Positions 32,137 to 43,700 of a stretch of DNA of 64,000 nt are shown piece by piece. Every line of letters starts with the position of its first letter. Position 1 is the stretch's first letter. The notes under the pieces are model-generated. The model searched no databases. It worked only from the letters and a program-made list of their open reading frames with translations, and was not told where the DNA came from. The stretch is from Gymnopus androsaceus JB14 (Eukaryota; Basidiomycota; Agaricomycetes; Agaricales; Omphalotaceae), in the NCBI GenBank assembly GCA_009733575.1, contig ML769539.1:74812-138811 (forward strand). The letters run 5' to 3'. The position numbers were made by a program, and so were the translations under genes.

Positions 32137-34982
32137 TCACTGGGAATTCGCTAATTCGACAATCAGCGGCAACTTGGTATGCCTGTCGTCTCCAACAATG
32201 ACGGGGCTGGCGATGCCTGACATTTGCCAGTAGATCTCTTTGCCTGGTGGTAGTGAAAATTTGAAGTTCTCCGCGAGCATAGCGATGACGACCTCTGATC
32301 AGTTAATGAGCAAGATATTCATGCAAGGACAAGAATGCAGGGAACGCACTCATTTCCAATTGCGAGAACTTGAACCCGCTGTATATGTATAGAAACAAGT
32401 TAGCAAGAAGAACAGCGCAAGGATGAGACTCTTACATGCACGAACGGGTCCCTCCGCTGAAAGTCATGCTAAATTAAAGTAGACAGTAAGAAGCGTTCTG
32501 AAGTGTTTCCTGAGTTTCGCTTACAGATGAGAATAAATTCCGGGAATCTTCGAATCCATGATAGATTCAGGGAGTGGTGAAAGCCAGCGTTCAGGTTTCC
32601 ATTCCATCGCGTCTAATTATTAGGAATTAGTTCAAGTTGGAATAGAAAAGGGTTAGATTCACCTGGTCCCCAAAGCTCAGAAGATCTGTTTGCATTCAGA
32701 AGCTAGAAAAAATCAAAGTCAAGATACAAACTGGAGGTGGTGATGAACAGAAACACACAGATAACCACACTCTAGAACCCCTTGGTATGAAGACTTCCGT
32801 GACATCCTTCCCATCGACTCCACGAACTGGTCGTGAGAGAGGGAGAACCGTGTCTTCGCGAGCCCTGAAGAGCGCGTTATTATCAACATTTGAGTTAATG
32901 TCAGTGCAAAGAAACATACTTTCGCATCAAGGTGGCCACCGGCGCGTATCTGTTGAAGAAAGAGGTGAATAATAAGCCTGGAGGGACTACATACACGCAC
33001 AATCGTAGGGTCTCTCTGCACACAGCGTCGAGATACGGAAGCGCCACCAGCTCGTCGTAACTCAAATTTTCACCTTGACGTTCCTTTCGAGCTTCAATTA
33101 TCTCTTGTCGCAGTTTGTCCTGGACAGCCGGGTGAAGAGCTAGAAGATGGAGAATACGAGACATGGCACTCTTCCGCGGCAATCAGAAGTGACGGCAAAG
33201 TAATAATGGTGTTGCACTCACAGAAGTAGTATCCATTGCAGCGAATGTGAAGGTTCTTTACCAACGATGTGTGAGATGCTCAGAAACGGCTGTACAGATG
33301 AGGACTTACGACATCTAGAACGAGTTTAGTAGAGAGAGAAATCAAACTGTAAAAGAGACTCACTTGAGCGATGATCTCTTCTTCCGGAAGTTTGTCTTGA
33401 GTGTCAGCTTTCATGTTCTCTCTCACTAAAAAAATGATTCAACGAGGATTCGGAACGCAGGAAAAAGTAAGCGTACTTACTCATAATGCTAAGAAGATCT
33501 TTTCCCTGACCAATCTGCTTCACCACGGACTCCTCACCTTCTCCAAGCGCGCGTTTCTTTTCTTCATAAATCTCGACAGACAGTTCGTGCATATAGTTAG
33601 CCATGTCGCGGACATCATGGAGGTTTTTCCATGGAGTGATATTCATGATGAAGGTGCGAACATTGGTTGGTAAGAGCTTGATGGCCAGCGGAAGTATGTA
33701 GAACCTTGCAAACCCCAATCTACCCAGCTTTGGTCTATAGTGATATTAGTAACGCGAGAAGAGATTCACTAAAATTGACACATACACGAGATCCTTGATC
33801 ACCATACTATATTTATGCTTGGGTACATCATCTACCATGTTGTCGAAAGAGTATCCGAAACCCGATTGACCGATGAGCTCAAGCGCGGTGCGGGCCATCC
33901 ATCCAAGAAGATCAATCTGTAAACTCCATAATTCATTCATTCATGTTGATAGGATAATTGGAATGGATCTGACCTCTTGAGGGCCACTTTGAACTCGGTG
34001 AGTTAAAGCGGATTTCAGCTAAGATGGTGGTAGTTAAGTATCAACGAGGACTCGAAATAGAATGCCAAAACTATGATACCTGGTCAACTACGTCGTAAAA
34101 GATGGGCACTATAAAGCAGCAGATGTTAAATTGTTTTTGATCATGTACAAGCCTTCTAACAACCCACTCATTGAGCGCATATGAGCAATAGAGAAAACTG
34201 GATTAAGCATCTTGCGCTGCTTTCGGTGATGTTCGCCGGCTGTGTTTAAGAGTCCCTTTCCGAGCAGGAGCGCTCCGCTCCTAATAGCACTCATGAACAG
34301 ATATCTGATCAAGTTGATAGAAAAGTGCGTACTCAAGACGAGGGGGCTGGAACAAGGATCCATCCTGATATGGTTCGAGATCAGTTTCCTGCCTAACATG
34401 AGAATGGGTTTCTTACTTTTACAAGGACTTGGTGCATTGCTATGAAGAATTTGAGGCAAAGTAAATCATCCATTACTGCGTTACATACCAATTGGGTCAA
34501 ATGTGTATAAGCCTTTTTTCTGTCCAAAAGATGTCAAAAAAGACAGCAACATCTTCAAAACGGATGAGCTTACGCCGAAGGGCTCCTTGAGCTGGACAGC
34601 AGGCCCATCTATGAAGATACCAGATCAGAAGAGTCACATACGCTGCAGTGTTACCACATCGCTTAGAACGTACACTCTTCCGCCAAATGTCTGTGAAATT
34701 CCCAGCCACGCAAGTTATGTAGTTGCTTGACGTTACCTAAATTCGACCTGAGATCATCTACAGCAATTGAAACGCTGTACAGTACATACCTGTTACAAAT
34801 CCCTGCACTGGTGGTCCTGGAAGTTGGCCTAAAGACGAGCCAGGATGAACCTTTCTGCGGTTATAGAAGGAATTCCAAAGGACTATCGAGAGAAGAGCGA
34901 CGGCGACGCCTCGCAGAACGCTGGCATAATTGAGGTCATGGATAACATTCAAATGCGGCAAATGAGAGAGGAAATCAGACAT
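32137..34982 (-). CDS. Cytochrome P450 monooxygenase, copy A
   Basis: Heme-thiolate monooxygenase, ER-anchored. Start ATG is at 34982 (MSDFLSHLPHLNVIHDLN), then a hydrophobic anchor (GVAVALLSIVLW) and proline-rich hinge QLPGPPVQGFVTG. I could join about 14 exons without a frame break. Blocks: EFHRHLAEEYGPAVQLKEPFG, then KKGLYTFDPIAMHQVLVK; GEHHRKQRKMLNPVFSI (helix C, WxxxR-like position); the I-helix oxygen motif FAAMDTTS; ExxR in CRETLRL; the PERF region WKPERWLSP; and the heme loop FSGGTRSC joined over an intron to GFKFSQLEM. The stop is at 32139-32137 after ELANSQ. The P450 family number and substrate are not assignable by eye. It is convergent with SGF73 and nearly identical to copy B. 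Confidence 0.9.
33544..34159. repeat. Perfectly identical tract shared by P450 copies A and B
   Basis: The 616 bases here are identical to 37544-38159, including four introns. First mismatches lie at 33543 and 34160. Sequence on both sides differs by scattered substitutions and indels. This suggests gene conversion or very strong local constraint; introns make constraint unlikely. Confidence 0.8.
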
Positions 34983-35017
34983 GATTGAGGTCTGGGGGCT
35001 AAGTCCAAGTGACCCGC

Positions 35018-35025
35018 TTATATAC
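35018..35025 (-). promoter_or_regulatory. TATA box of P450 copy A
   Basis: TATATAAG on the minus strand, 36 bp before the start codon. The same element stands before copy B. Confidence 0.45.
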
Positions 35026-35498
35026 TCGGATAAGTATTGAATACAGAACGGAAAGGTAGGCAATGTACAGATATTATCAAAGAGAGAATGACTGTTGGAC
35101 GGATGTAAGCCGTGCATTGATGAACTTGGAGTTGATGACTTCAGCTCGATCGATATCGGAGCAAGCCAATGGCTTGGCTAGCGAGCTTGTAGATATAATT
35201 ACGAGGCGCAATGGCTGTTGAACGCTGAACCTTGAAGCTTGAAGACAGACCCTTGGAAGCTTCCCAGAAATGAGAACCCAGCGAATCTAGGAATCTACCG
35301 AATTTACCCGATTATGTATATGAATGGCTATGAATGGGCGTTTCTGCGAGTCTATCACGGCAAATCTCCCTGGTAAGGAACAATGGAGATGCCAGGAATA
35401 CCGTTATTAATATTCTGCACCATGTGCACGTTGGAAGTGATTCAGAAATCGCGTTCCAAAGGTCAAAGCGAGTCATTTCAATCTGGCAGCAGAACTTT

Positions 35499-35867
35499 TT
35501 ACTGGGAATTCGCTAATTCGACAATCAACGGCAACTTGATATTCCCGTCGCCTCCAACAATAACGGGGCTGGCAATGCCTGACATCTGCTAATAGATATC
35601 TTTGTCGGCTGGTAGTGACAATTTGAAGTTCTCACGAACATAGTGAGGACAACTTCTGATCAGTTAATGAGCTGCAAGGACAAGAAAGCAGCGAACGCAC
35701 TCATTTCCAATTGCAAGAACTTGAACCCACTGCACACAGAATCAATTGAGCAAAAATCAGTATAGCGCAAAGGATGACAGGCTCTTACATGCACGAGTGG
35801 AGGAAGCCACTGAAAGTCATACTAATTAAATGTAGTTAGTGAACATTCTGAAATATTTACCGAATTT
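35499..35867 (-). pseudogene. P450 3' relic 1 (truncated copy)
   Basis: The minus strand encodes the C-terminal end of a related P450: a GFKFSQLE-like piece after the heme loop, then a piece resembling SLPADKDIY and MSGIASPVI, and IKLPLIVELANSQ with a TAA stop at 35501-35499. It is cut on its upstream side by the duplication junction at 35867/35868, so no promoter, I-helix or full heme loop remains. It lies directly upstream of copy A. It is the duplicate of relic 2 (39833-40408). Confidence 0.8.
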
Positions 35868-36096
35868 GGGGATACGCGTAGTGAGCCGTGGTAGGTCTCC
35901 ATTCACATCCGAACGTCTCCAAACTCATAGAGATAGCCAGAGCGAGTAAAGGAAAGTGGTGTAACAATGACATGGATAAATTGATATGTATTCATGCAGT
36001 GTACAACTATAACAGGACCTTTCGCTGAGAATTCGAATATCTATAGTTTCGCGCTCGGATGTACCATATGCACGATGGATTCAGAATTGCGTATCT

Positions 36097-39000
36097 TTAC
36101 TGGGAATTCGCTGATTCGACAATCAACGGCAACTTGGTATGCCCGTCGCCTCCAGCTATGACAGGGCTGGCGATGCCTGACATTTGCTAGTAGATCTCTT
36201 TGCCTGGTGGTAGTGAAAATTTGAAGTTCTCCGCGAGCATAGCGATGACGACCTCTGATATCAGTTAATGAGCAAGATATTCATGCAAGGACAAGAATGC
36301 AGGGAACGCACTCATTTCCAATTGCGAGAACTTGAACCCGCTGTATATGTATAGAAACAATTTAGCAAGAAGAACAGCGCAAGGGATAATGAGACTCTTA
36401 CATGCACGAACGGGTCCCTCCGCTGAAAGTCATGCTAAATTAAAGTAGACAGTAAGAAGCGTTCTGAAGTGTTTCCTGAGTTTCGCTTACAGATGAGAAT
36501 AAATTCCGGGAATCTTCGAATCCATGATAGATTCAGGGAGTGGTGAAAGCCAGCGTTCAGGTTTCCATTCCATCGCGTCTAATTATTAGGAATTAGTTCA
36601 AGTTGGAATAAAAAAGGGTTAGTCTCACCTGGTCCCCAAAGCTCAGAAGATCTGTTTGCATTCAGAAGCTAGAAAAAATCAAAGTCAAGATACAAACTGG
36701 AGGTGGTGATGAACAGAAATGCACAGATAACCACACTCTAGAACCCCTTGGTATGAAGACTTCCGTGACATCCTTCCCATCGACGCCACGAACTGGTCGT
36801 GAGAGGGGGACAACCGTGTCTTCGCGAGCCCTGAAGAGCGCATTGTTATCAACATTTGGTTTAATATTTTATAAGTTAGTTCAAAGAGAACATACTTTCG
36901 CATCATGGTGGCCACCGGTGCGTATCTGTTGAAGAAGGTCAATAATAGACCCGGAGGCATGAAATACACGCACAATCGTAGGGTCTCTCTGCACACAGCG
37001 TCGAGATACGGAAGTGCCACCAGTTCGTCGTAACTCAAATTTCCGCCTTGACGTTCCTTTCGAGCTTCAATTATCTCTTGTCGCAGTTTTTCCTGGACAG
37101 CCGGGTGAAGAGCTAGAAGATGGAGAATACGAGACATGGCACTCTTCCGCGGCAAAGTCAGGATGATGGCAAAGGAATAATGATGTTGCACTTACAGAAG
37201 TAGTATCCATTGCAGCGAATGTGAAGGTTCTTTACCAACGATGTGTGAGATGCTCAGAAACGGCTGTACGAGTGAGGACTTACGACATCTAGAACGAGTT
37301 TCCTTCAGTTCCTTCCCAGTAAGGAGTAGTAGAGAAATAAATCAAACTGTAAGAGAGACTCACTTGAGCGATGATCTCTTCTTCCGGAAGTTTGTCTTGA
37401 GTGTCAGCTTTCATGTTCTCTCTCACTACAAAAATGATTCAACGAGAATTCGGAACGCAGGAAAAAGTAGGCGTACTTACTCATAATGCTAAGAAGATCT
37501 TTCCCTTGTCCAATCTGCTTCACCACGGACTCCTCACCTTCTTCAAGCGCGCGTTTCTTTTCTTCATAAATCTCGACAGACAGTTCGTGCATATAGTTAG
37601 CCATGTCGCGGACATCATGGAGGTTTTTCCATGGAGTGATATTCATGATGAAGGTGCGAACATTGGTTGGTAAGAGCTTGATGGCCAGCGGAAGTATGTA
37701 GAACCTTGCAAACCCCAATCTACCCAGCTTTGGTCTATAGTGATATTAGTAACGCGAGAAGAGATTCACTAAAATTGACACATACACGAGATCCTTGATC
37801 ACCATACTATATTTATGCTTGGGTACATCATCTACCATGTTGTCGAAAGAGTATCCGAAACCCGATTGACCGATGAGCTCAAGCGCGGTGCGGGCCATCC
37901 ATCCAAGAAGATCAATCTGTAAACTCCATAATTCATTCATTCATGTTGATAGGATAATTGGAATGGATCTGACCTCTTGAGGGCCACTTTGAACTCGGTG
38001 AGTTAAAGCGGATTTCAGCTAAGATGGTGGTAGTTAAGTATCAACGAGGACTCGAAATAGAATGCCAAAACTATGATACCTGGTCAACTACGTCGTAAAA
38101 GATGGGCACTATAAAGCAGCAGATGTTAAATTGTTTTTGATCATGTACAAGCCTTCTAATAACTCACTCATTGAGCGCATATGAGCAATAGAGAAAACTG
38201 GATTAAGCATCTTGCGCTGCTTTCGGTGATGTTCGCCGGCTGTGCTTAAGAGTCCTTTCCGAGCACGAGCGCTCCGCTCCTAATAGCACTCATGAACAGA
38301 TATCTGATCAAGTTTGTAGAAAAGTGCGTACTTAAGACGAAGGGGCTGGAACAAGGATCCATCCTGATATGGTTCAAGATCATCAGTTTCCTGCCTAACA
38401 TGAGAATGGGCTTCTCACTTTTACAAGGACCTGGTGCATTGCTATGAAGAAATTGAGGCAAACTAAATCATCCATTACTGCGTTACATACCAATTGGGTC
38501 AAATGTGTATAAGCCTTTTTTCTGTCCAGAAGATGTTAAAAAAGACGGATACCCCTTCAAAACGGAGGAGCTTACACCGAAGTGTTCCTTGAGCTGGACA
38601 GCAGGCCCATCTATGACGATATCAGATCAGAAGAGTCACATACACTGCGTTGTTACTATATCGCTCAGAACGTACACTCTTCCGCCAAATGTCTGTGAAA
38701 TTCCCAGCCACGCAAGTTATGTAGTTGCTTGACGTTACCTAGATTCGACCTGAGATCGTCTACAGCAATTGAAACGCTGTACAGTACATACCTGTGTTGA
38801 CTTTACTATACGATCCAAAGCCACTACGGACATATACTATACTTACCATATACGGACATCCCGCTACTCTAGTACTTACGTTTTCTTGGCACCTTATATG
38901 TTCAGTTTAGTTAGCCGACACAACTCAGTGTTTAACCACCACTGAGTTGTGAGTACGTTCATTATTCCTACCTACTTATTTTACTGACTACTTTTAGTAT

Positions 39001-39311
39001 ACTCACTCCGCTCGTTTAGGTACTTATAATATCAGTGTTTAACCACCACTGAGTTTATACTCACTCCGCTCGTTTAGTCCACCGTCCTCTCGTCCCTCGA
39101 CCCACTGTGCAAACAAACCTGTTACAAATCCCTGCACTGGTGGTCCTGGAAGTTGGCCTAAAGACGAGCCAGGATGAACCTTTCTGCGGTTATAGAAGGA
39201 ATTCCAAAGGACTACCGAGAGAAGAGCGACGGCGACGCCTCGCAGAACGCTGGCATAATTGAGGTCATGGATAACATTCAAATGTGGCAAATGAGAGAGG
39301 AAATCAGACAT
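36097..39311 (-). CDS. Cytochrome P450 monooxygenase, copy B (exon 1 border disrupted by insertion)
   Basis: Tandem duplicate of copy A. Start ATG is at 39311 with the same anchor and PGPPVQGFVTG hinge; the stop is at 36099-36097 after SANSQ. The I-helix (FAAMDTTS), ExxR (CRETLRL) and heme loop (FSGGTRSC) are kept. Differences include EHFG for EPFG, MPPG-containing intron changes and a few substitutions near the C-terminus. A 327-bp element sits exactly on the exon 1/intron 1 border. If the original donor at 38791 were used, translation would stop inside the element. If the donor recreated by the target duplication at 39118 (ACAG/GTTTGT) is used, the whole element is removed with intron 1. 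So the gene may still be functional; transcripts would decide. Confidence 0.85.
38796..39122. mobile_element. Small insertion element in P450 copy B, with 6-bp target-site duplication
   Basis: Absent from copy A at the matching place. The element proper is 321 bp (38796-39116), flanked by ACCTGT at 38790-38795 and 39117-39122. It has no coding capacity and no clear terminal inverted repeats. Inside is a perfect 12-bp stem (38919-38930 with 38940-38951, 9-nt loop). The hairpin core recurs at 39033-39054, and a 22-bp direct repeat lies at 38998-39019 and 39056-39077. It is probably a non-autonomous transposon; its class is unknown to me. Confidence 0.75.
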
Positions 39312-39345
39312 GATTGAGGTCTGGGGGCTAAGTCCAAGTGACCCG

Positions 39346-39353
39346 CTTATATA
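39346..39353 (-). promoter_or_regulatory. TATA box of P450 copy B
   Basis: TATATAAG on the minus strand, 35 bp before the start codon at 39311, conserved from copy A. Confidence 0.45.
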
Positions 39354-39832
39354 CTCGGATAAGTAGTGAATACAGAACGGAAAGGTAGCCATTGTACAGA
39401 TATTATCAAAGAGAAAATGACTGTTGGACGGATGTAATCCGTGCATTGATAAAATATTCAGTCGTAAGCTTTACTTCAGTTCGATCGATATCGGTGGCTT
39501 GGCTAGCCAGCTTGTATAATTACGAGGCGCAACGGCTGTTGAACGCTGAAGCTTGAAGCTTGAAGCTTGCAAACAGACCCTGGGAAGCTTCCCAGAAATG
39601 AGAACCCAGCGAATCTAGGAATCTACCGAATTTACCCGATTGTGTATATGAATGGCTATAAATGGGCGTTTCTGCGAGTCTATCGCGGTAAATATCCCTG
39701 GACAGGTAAGGAACAATGGAGACATCAGGAAGACCCGTTATTAATAATCTGCACCATGTGCCCGTTGAAAGTGATTCAGAAATCGCGTTCCAAAGGTCAA
39801 AGCGAGTCATTTCAATCTGGCAGCAGAACTTT

Positions 39833-40408
39833 TTACTGGAAACTCGCTATTTCAACAATCAACGGCAACTTGGTGTTCCCGTCGCCTCCAAAAATGACGG
39901 GGTTGGCAATGCCTGACATTTGCCAATAGATATCTTTGTCGGCTGGTAGTGACAACTTGAAGTTCTTCACGAACATAGCGAGGACAACTTCTGACCAGTT
40001 AATGAGCAAGATATTCATGCACGGACAAGAAAGCAGCGAACGCCCTCATTTCCAATTGCGAGAACTTGAATCCACTGCACACAGAATCAATTTAGCAAAA
40101 ATCAGTATAGCGCAAAGGATGACAGGCTCTTACATGCACGAGCGGCTTCCTCCACTGTAAGTCATGCTAATCAAATGTAGACAGTAAGCAGTCTGAATTA
40201 TTTACCGAATTATTTACCGAATTTGGCTTACAGATAAGAATAAATTCTGGGAATCTTCGATTCCATGATTGACTCGGGGAGTGGAGAAAGCCAACGTTCA
40301 GGTTTCCATTCTATTGCGTCTAAATAATAAGCAATAGTTTTGGTTGTAACTAAAAAGGATTGATTTCACCTGGTCCCCAAAGCTCAGAAGATCTGTTTGC
40401 GTTCACTC
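39833..40408 (-). pseudogene. P450 3' relic 2
   Basis: A longer version of relic 1. From right to left on the minus strand it holds the VNANRSSELWGP region, a WKPERW-like exon, the heme-loop exon region, GFKFSQLEMRAF, then NFKLSLPADKDIYWQMSG and KLPLIVEIASFQ with a TAA stop. It ends abruptly near 40408; the 5' two thirds of the gene are missing. It marks an older P450 neighbour from before the tandem duplication. Confidence 0.75.
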
Positions 40409-40751
40409 CGAACCTTAAGAGTCTTGAGTTCTTCCATAAAAGTTATATCTATTGAAGATAGTATAGACTATTAGACAAGCGTCGCCGTCCATACAGTGTT
40501 GATATAAACATTGAAAGAATGATTCCGATCTGAGCACACAAAGAATTCCTTGTACAGATTTGAACTTGGGCAGATTTGTCTGATAGATCTAAGGAAGAGG
40601 ATAAAACCCGTCTCGAAAAGTTCTGGCAACACCGTATTCGCCCTCGTTTTCCGAGCAATAATTCGCACTTCTGCTTCTTGTTGCATCTGGGGGAGAATAT
40701 TTTCCGTCGATGTAGAGAGTAGAGTAGACGAGGAGGCAAAAGAAGAAGAGG
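40409..40751. other. Intergenic region between the P450 relic and NUP159
   Basis: About 340 bp with the NUP159 promoter and 5' UTR. No homology to the P450 block remains here and no other feature was recognised. Confidence 0.5.
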
Positions 40752-43700
40752 ATGGTGACTCCATCCGGGAGCGATGAAACTTTGAAAGTCAAAGCGAGTG
40801 ATTTGGACGGAACCGCGGTCCGCGCTTTCTTCCCTTCAACCACAATGTCAGAATTGACGCGGCTGGGACGTCCAGCGCAGCCGCAAGTCGGTATCTCTCC
40901 GTCACCCAAAGAAAGGCATACTGATGGGCTAAAAGTTTGTGCTCTTCAAGCTGCTCAGTATTTAAAAATTAACGCGTCGACCTAGTATCCTATTTTTCGC
41001 CAATTGAACAAGAAATCTCGCATCCTACTTTCGCCACAGTATCTGAGCACAGATCAAAACTACGCATATCGGAATTTGGTCGTGTCCAACAAAAAAGGAT
41101 GGTTTGCAGCGATACAAAACTCTGCTGGGACTTTTGGTATTGCTCTCATTCTTTGTTTTCATATTAACACACTAATTCTTGCTCAAGGCGCGGTCTTATC
41201 ACCTCTGAATGATTTGCGGAAATCAATCAAGGAAGCTAGCGGGGACAACTGCTCCTTCACACCTCAAAGAACACTTTCCTTTTCCACTTCTGAACCAAAC
41301 ATTTTAGCATTGGCCTGTAATGATTCACGGCTTGTTGTTGGCTTCAAATCTGGCCAAGTTATTACCTACGATACATCCAGTGTTTTCACCTCTGGATCCA
41401 ACGAAGTTGCGCCTCTTCACGTTCTTCAGTCATCTCAACAACCAATCGTGGACATTACTCCCAATCCAAATGGTGAAGACCCAAATCTATCAGGCCTTTT
41501 GGCTGTCCTTCGTGGTGACGGGACAGTACAGTTACTCAACTCAAACCTAGAACCACAAGGAGGTTGGGCTGCTGCTGATGCGGATTCTATTCCAGTGGCT
41601 GGTGCGTTTCTTTGTATTTTGCGTTCATACTTGTAACACCTAACCTTTATCATCTAGTGGCATGGTCCCCGAAAGGCAAACAGTTTGCTATTGGTCTCCG
41701 ATTCGGAGACATATTGACCTTCACTTTGGACCAGAAATCCTCGCCGCAGAGACACATACCTCCTACTGCTCAAGGCACGCTTACCTCCCTCACATGGCTT
41801 GCTCCGGGACACACCTTCCGTACCACATACACTGCAGCTGAACCCGTCCACCATATTGTTTACTCCGATAAACGAACTACTCCCATAGTTTGGACGCAAT
41901 TGGATTATTCTTTCCAAGTCCCAGACAGAAATCGACAGAACTCTTACCTCGCAGTGTTGCCTAGATGGGACGACGAGGCTGACGATAGGATGGTGATTCT
42001 CGTCGGTGATGTGTCTTGTACGGACCTCGAAATCATAGGAAATATTGGAAATGAGTGGTATCAGCAATCGCAGGAGAATCCTCTATCGATTCCTCTAGAC
42101 AAGGAGTCGGAGGATACCGTTCTTCTATCCTTACAAGTCGATCTTACCGACACTGACACAACTGAAGGCGGCTACCCAATTGTTTACGCCTACCTAAACG
42201 ATGGAACGGTACAAGGGTGGTATGTAGATCATCCAGAACGCAAGCCTTATGCAGGCATGCTTGGTGCCACCAATACTTCGGCAAACCAAGTGGCGCCTGC
42301 TGCATTCAGTCAGCCACAAACGAATTCCGCATTTGGCGCTTCATCTTCCTTTGGCCAGTCTTCAGCGTTTGGTTCCCAACAACCTGGCACATCTTTCGGT
42401 CAGGCTACCCCAGCACCGGCGTTTGGCCAAACTGGCTTTGGCCAACAGCCTGCACCAGCTTTCGGCTCTACTGCCCCCTCTGGTGGTGGGTTTGCAAGCT
42501 TTGCGTCCAACTCTGCAAGCCCCTTTGGCGGAGGAAGTTTCGGATCCTCGGCGAGTAGCGCTTCGCCTTTTGGTAATGCTTCTACCGTCGAAAGCGCTCC
42601 TCAGATTACTCGAGATGACTCTATGTCTGATTCGACAACGCCCGATGCCATTGGAGGTATGGGAGGTATGTCTCTTGGAGGAGGGTCCGACGAAAGCTCC
42701 AAACCGAAATCGGCTTTTGGTGGCGGAGGTGGCATCTTTGGCTCTCCAACCCCCCTGCCATTACCTCCTGATCACCCTTCGAATCAACCAGCGCAACCGC
42801 AAACTTCTGCGTTCGGTTCTGGAGGGAGTAGTTTTATCAAACCCGCGACAGGCTTCGGTGCATTTGCTGGCAATAGTGGCAGCTTGGGTGCCTTTGGTAA
42901 CACCAGCACCGGCACTAGTGCATTTAGTGGAGGTGCTTTCAGTGCCAAGCCAGCCCAGTCATCTGCTTTCGCATCTACTACTGAACAACCCAAATCTGGG
43001 CCTGCTTTTGGTCAATCGAGCTTTGGGCAGTCTTCCTTCGGCAAACCGAGTTTTGGTCAACCAGCTTTCGGCCAGTCAAGCTTTGGAACGAAACCTGCGG
43101 CTACCTCTGCAGGTGGGTTTAGTGCCTTTGCGCAGACTGGTGCGACTTCATTCGCAAGCGCAGCTCCTGCGTCCAAGCCTGACGCTGGAACAGGCGGATT
43201 TGCTAGTTTTGCCGGCAGTGGAAGTCAACCACTGAGCGCAGATGACGGGAAGAAGGAGGATAAAAATGCTTCGTCTGGAGGGTTCGCTGATTTTGCTTCC
43301 AAGGGGCCGTCGTCTTTTGGGCAGTCAGGTCCTGCGGCCGGGAGCAAGCCTGAATCAGCATTTGGTAGCCAATCGAGCACTCCATCCGGAGGCGCATTCT
43401 CCAGTTTCGCTTCCAGTGGTCCTTCTGTCTTTGGTCAACCAGCTACTACGAGTAGTGTATTTGGAGGGTCGGCATCACCCAGTGCTTTTGACCAACCAGC
43501 CTCGTCGAGTTCTGGTGCGTTCGGAGGGTTCAAGTCGGAATCACCCAGTGTTCTCGGGCAACCCGCTCCATCGAGCTCTAGAGGTGCATTCCAAAAGTCA
43601 GAATCAGCCACCAGTGTCTTTGGCCAACCTGCCTCACCGAGCCCTGGAGGCGCGTTTGGGGGACTCAAAAGGTCAGAATCGGCCAACAGCGTATTCGGAT

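Larger units (their letters stand above)
31904..35867. repeat. Tandem duplication, unit A (~3.96 kb, P450 gene plus 3' relic)
   Basis: Unit A begins in the last four codons of SGF73 (GGGGATACGCGTAG) and recurs as unit B from 35868. It holds one full P450 gene, its promoter, and a truncated 3' relic of another P450. Copies align almost base by base: offset 3964 at the left end, 4000 through the centre and 4002 near the gene's 5' end. The right end of unit A is the sequence GAATTTGG, which in unit B continues into GCTTACAG. Confidence 0.85.
35868..40226. repeat. Tandem duplication, unit B (P450 gene plus relic, with insertion)
   Basis: Second copy of the unit. It starts with the duplicated end of SGF73, contains P450 copy B, and reaches into relic 2 up to GAATTTGG at 40226. 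It is longer than unit A mainly because of a 327-bp insertion at 38796-39122. Small indels and substitutions are scattered outside one perfectly identical central tract. Confidence 0.85.

Noticed and set aside
21878..40408. Secondary-metabolite gene cluster (MFS transporter, dioxygenase, P450s)
   Set aside because: These genes are separated by proteasome, TFIIH and SAGA genes, and no backbone enzyme (PKS, NRPS, terpene synthase) is present.
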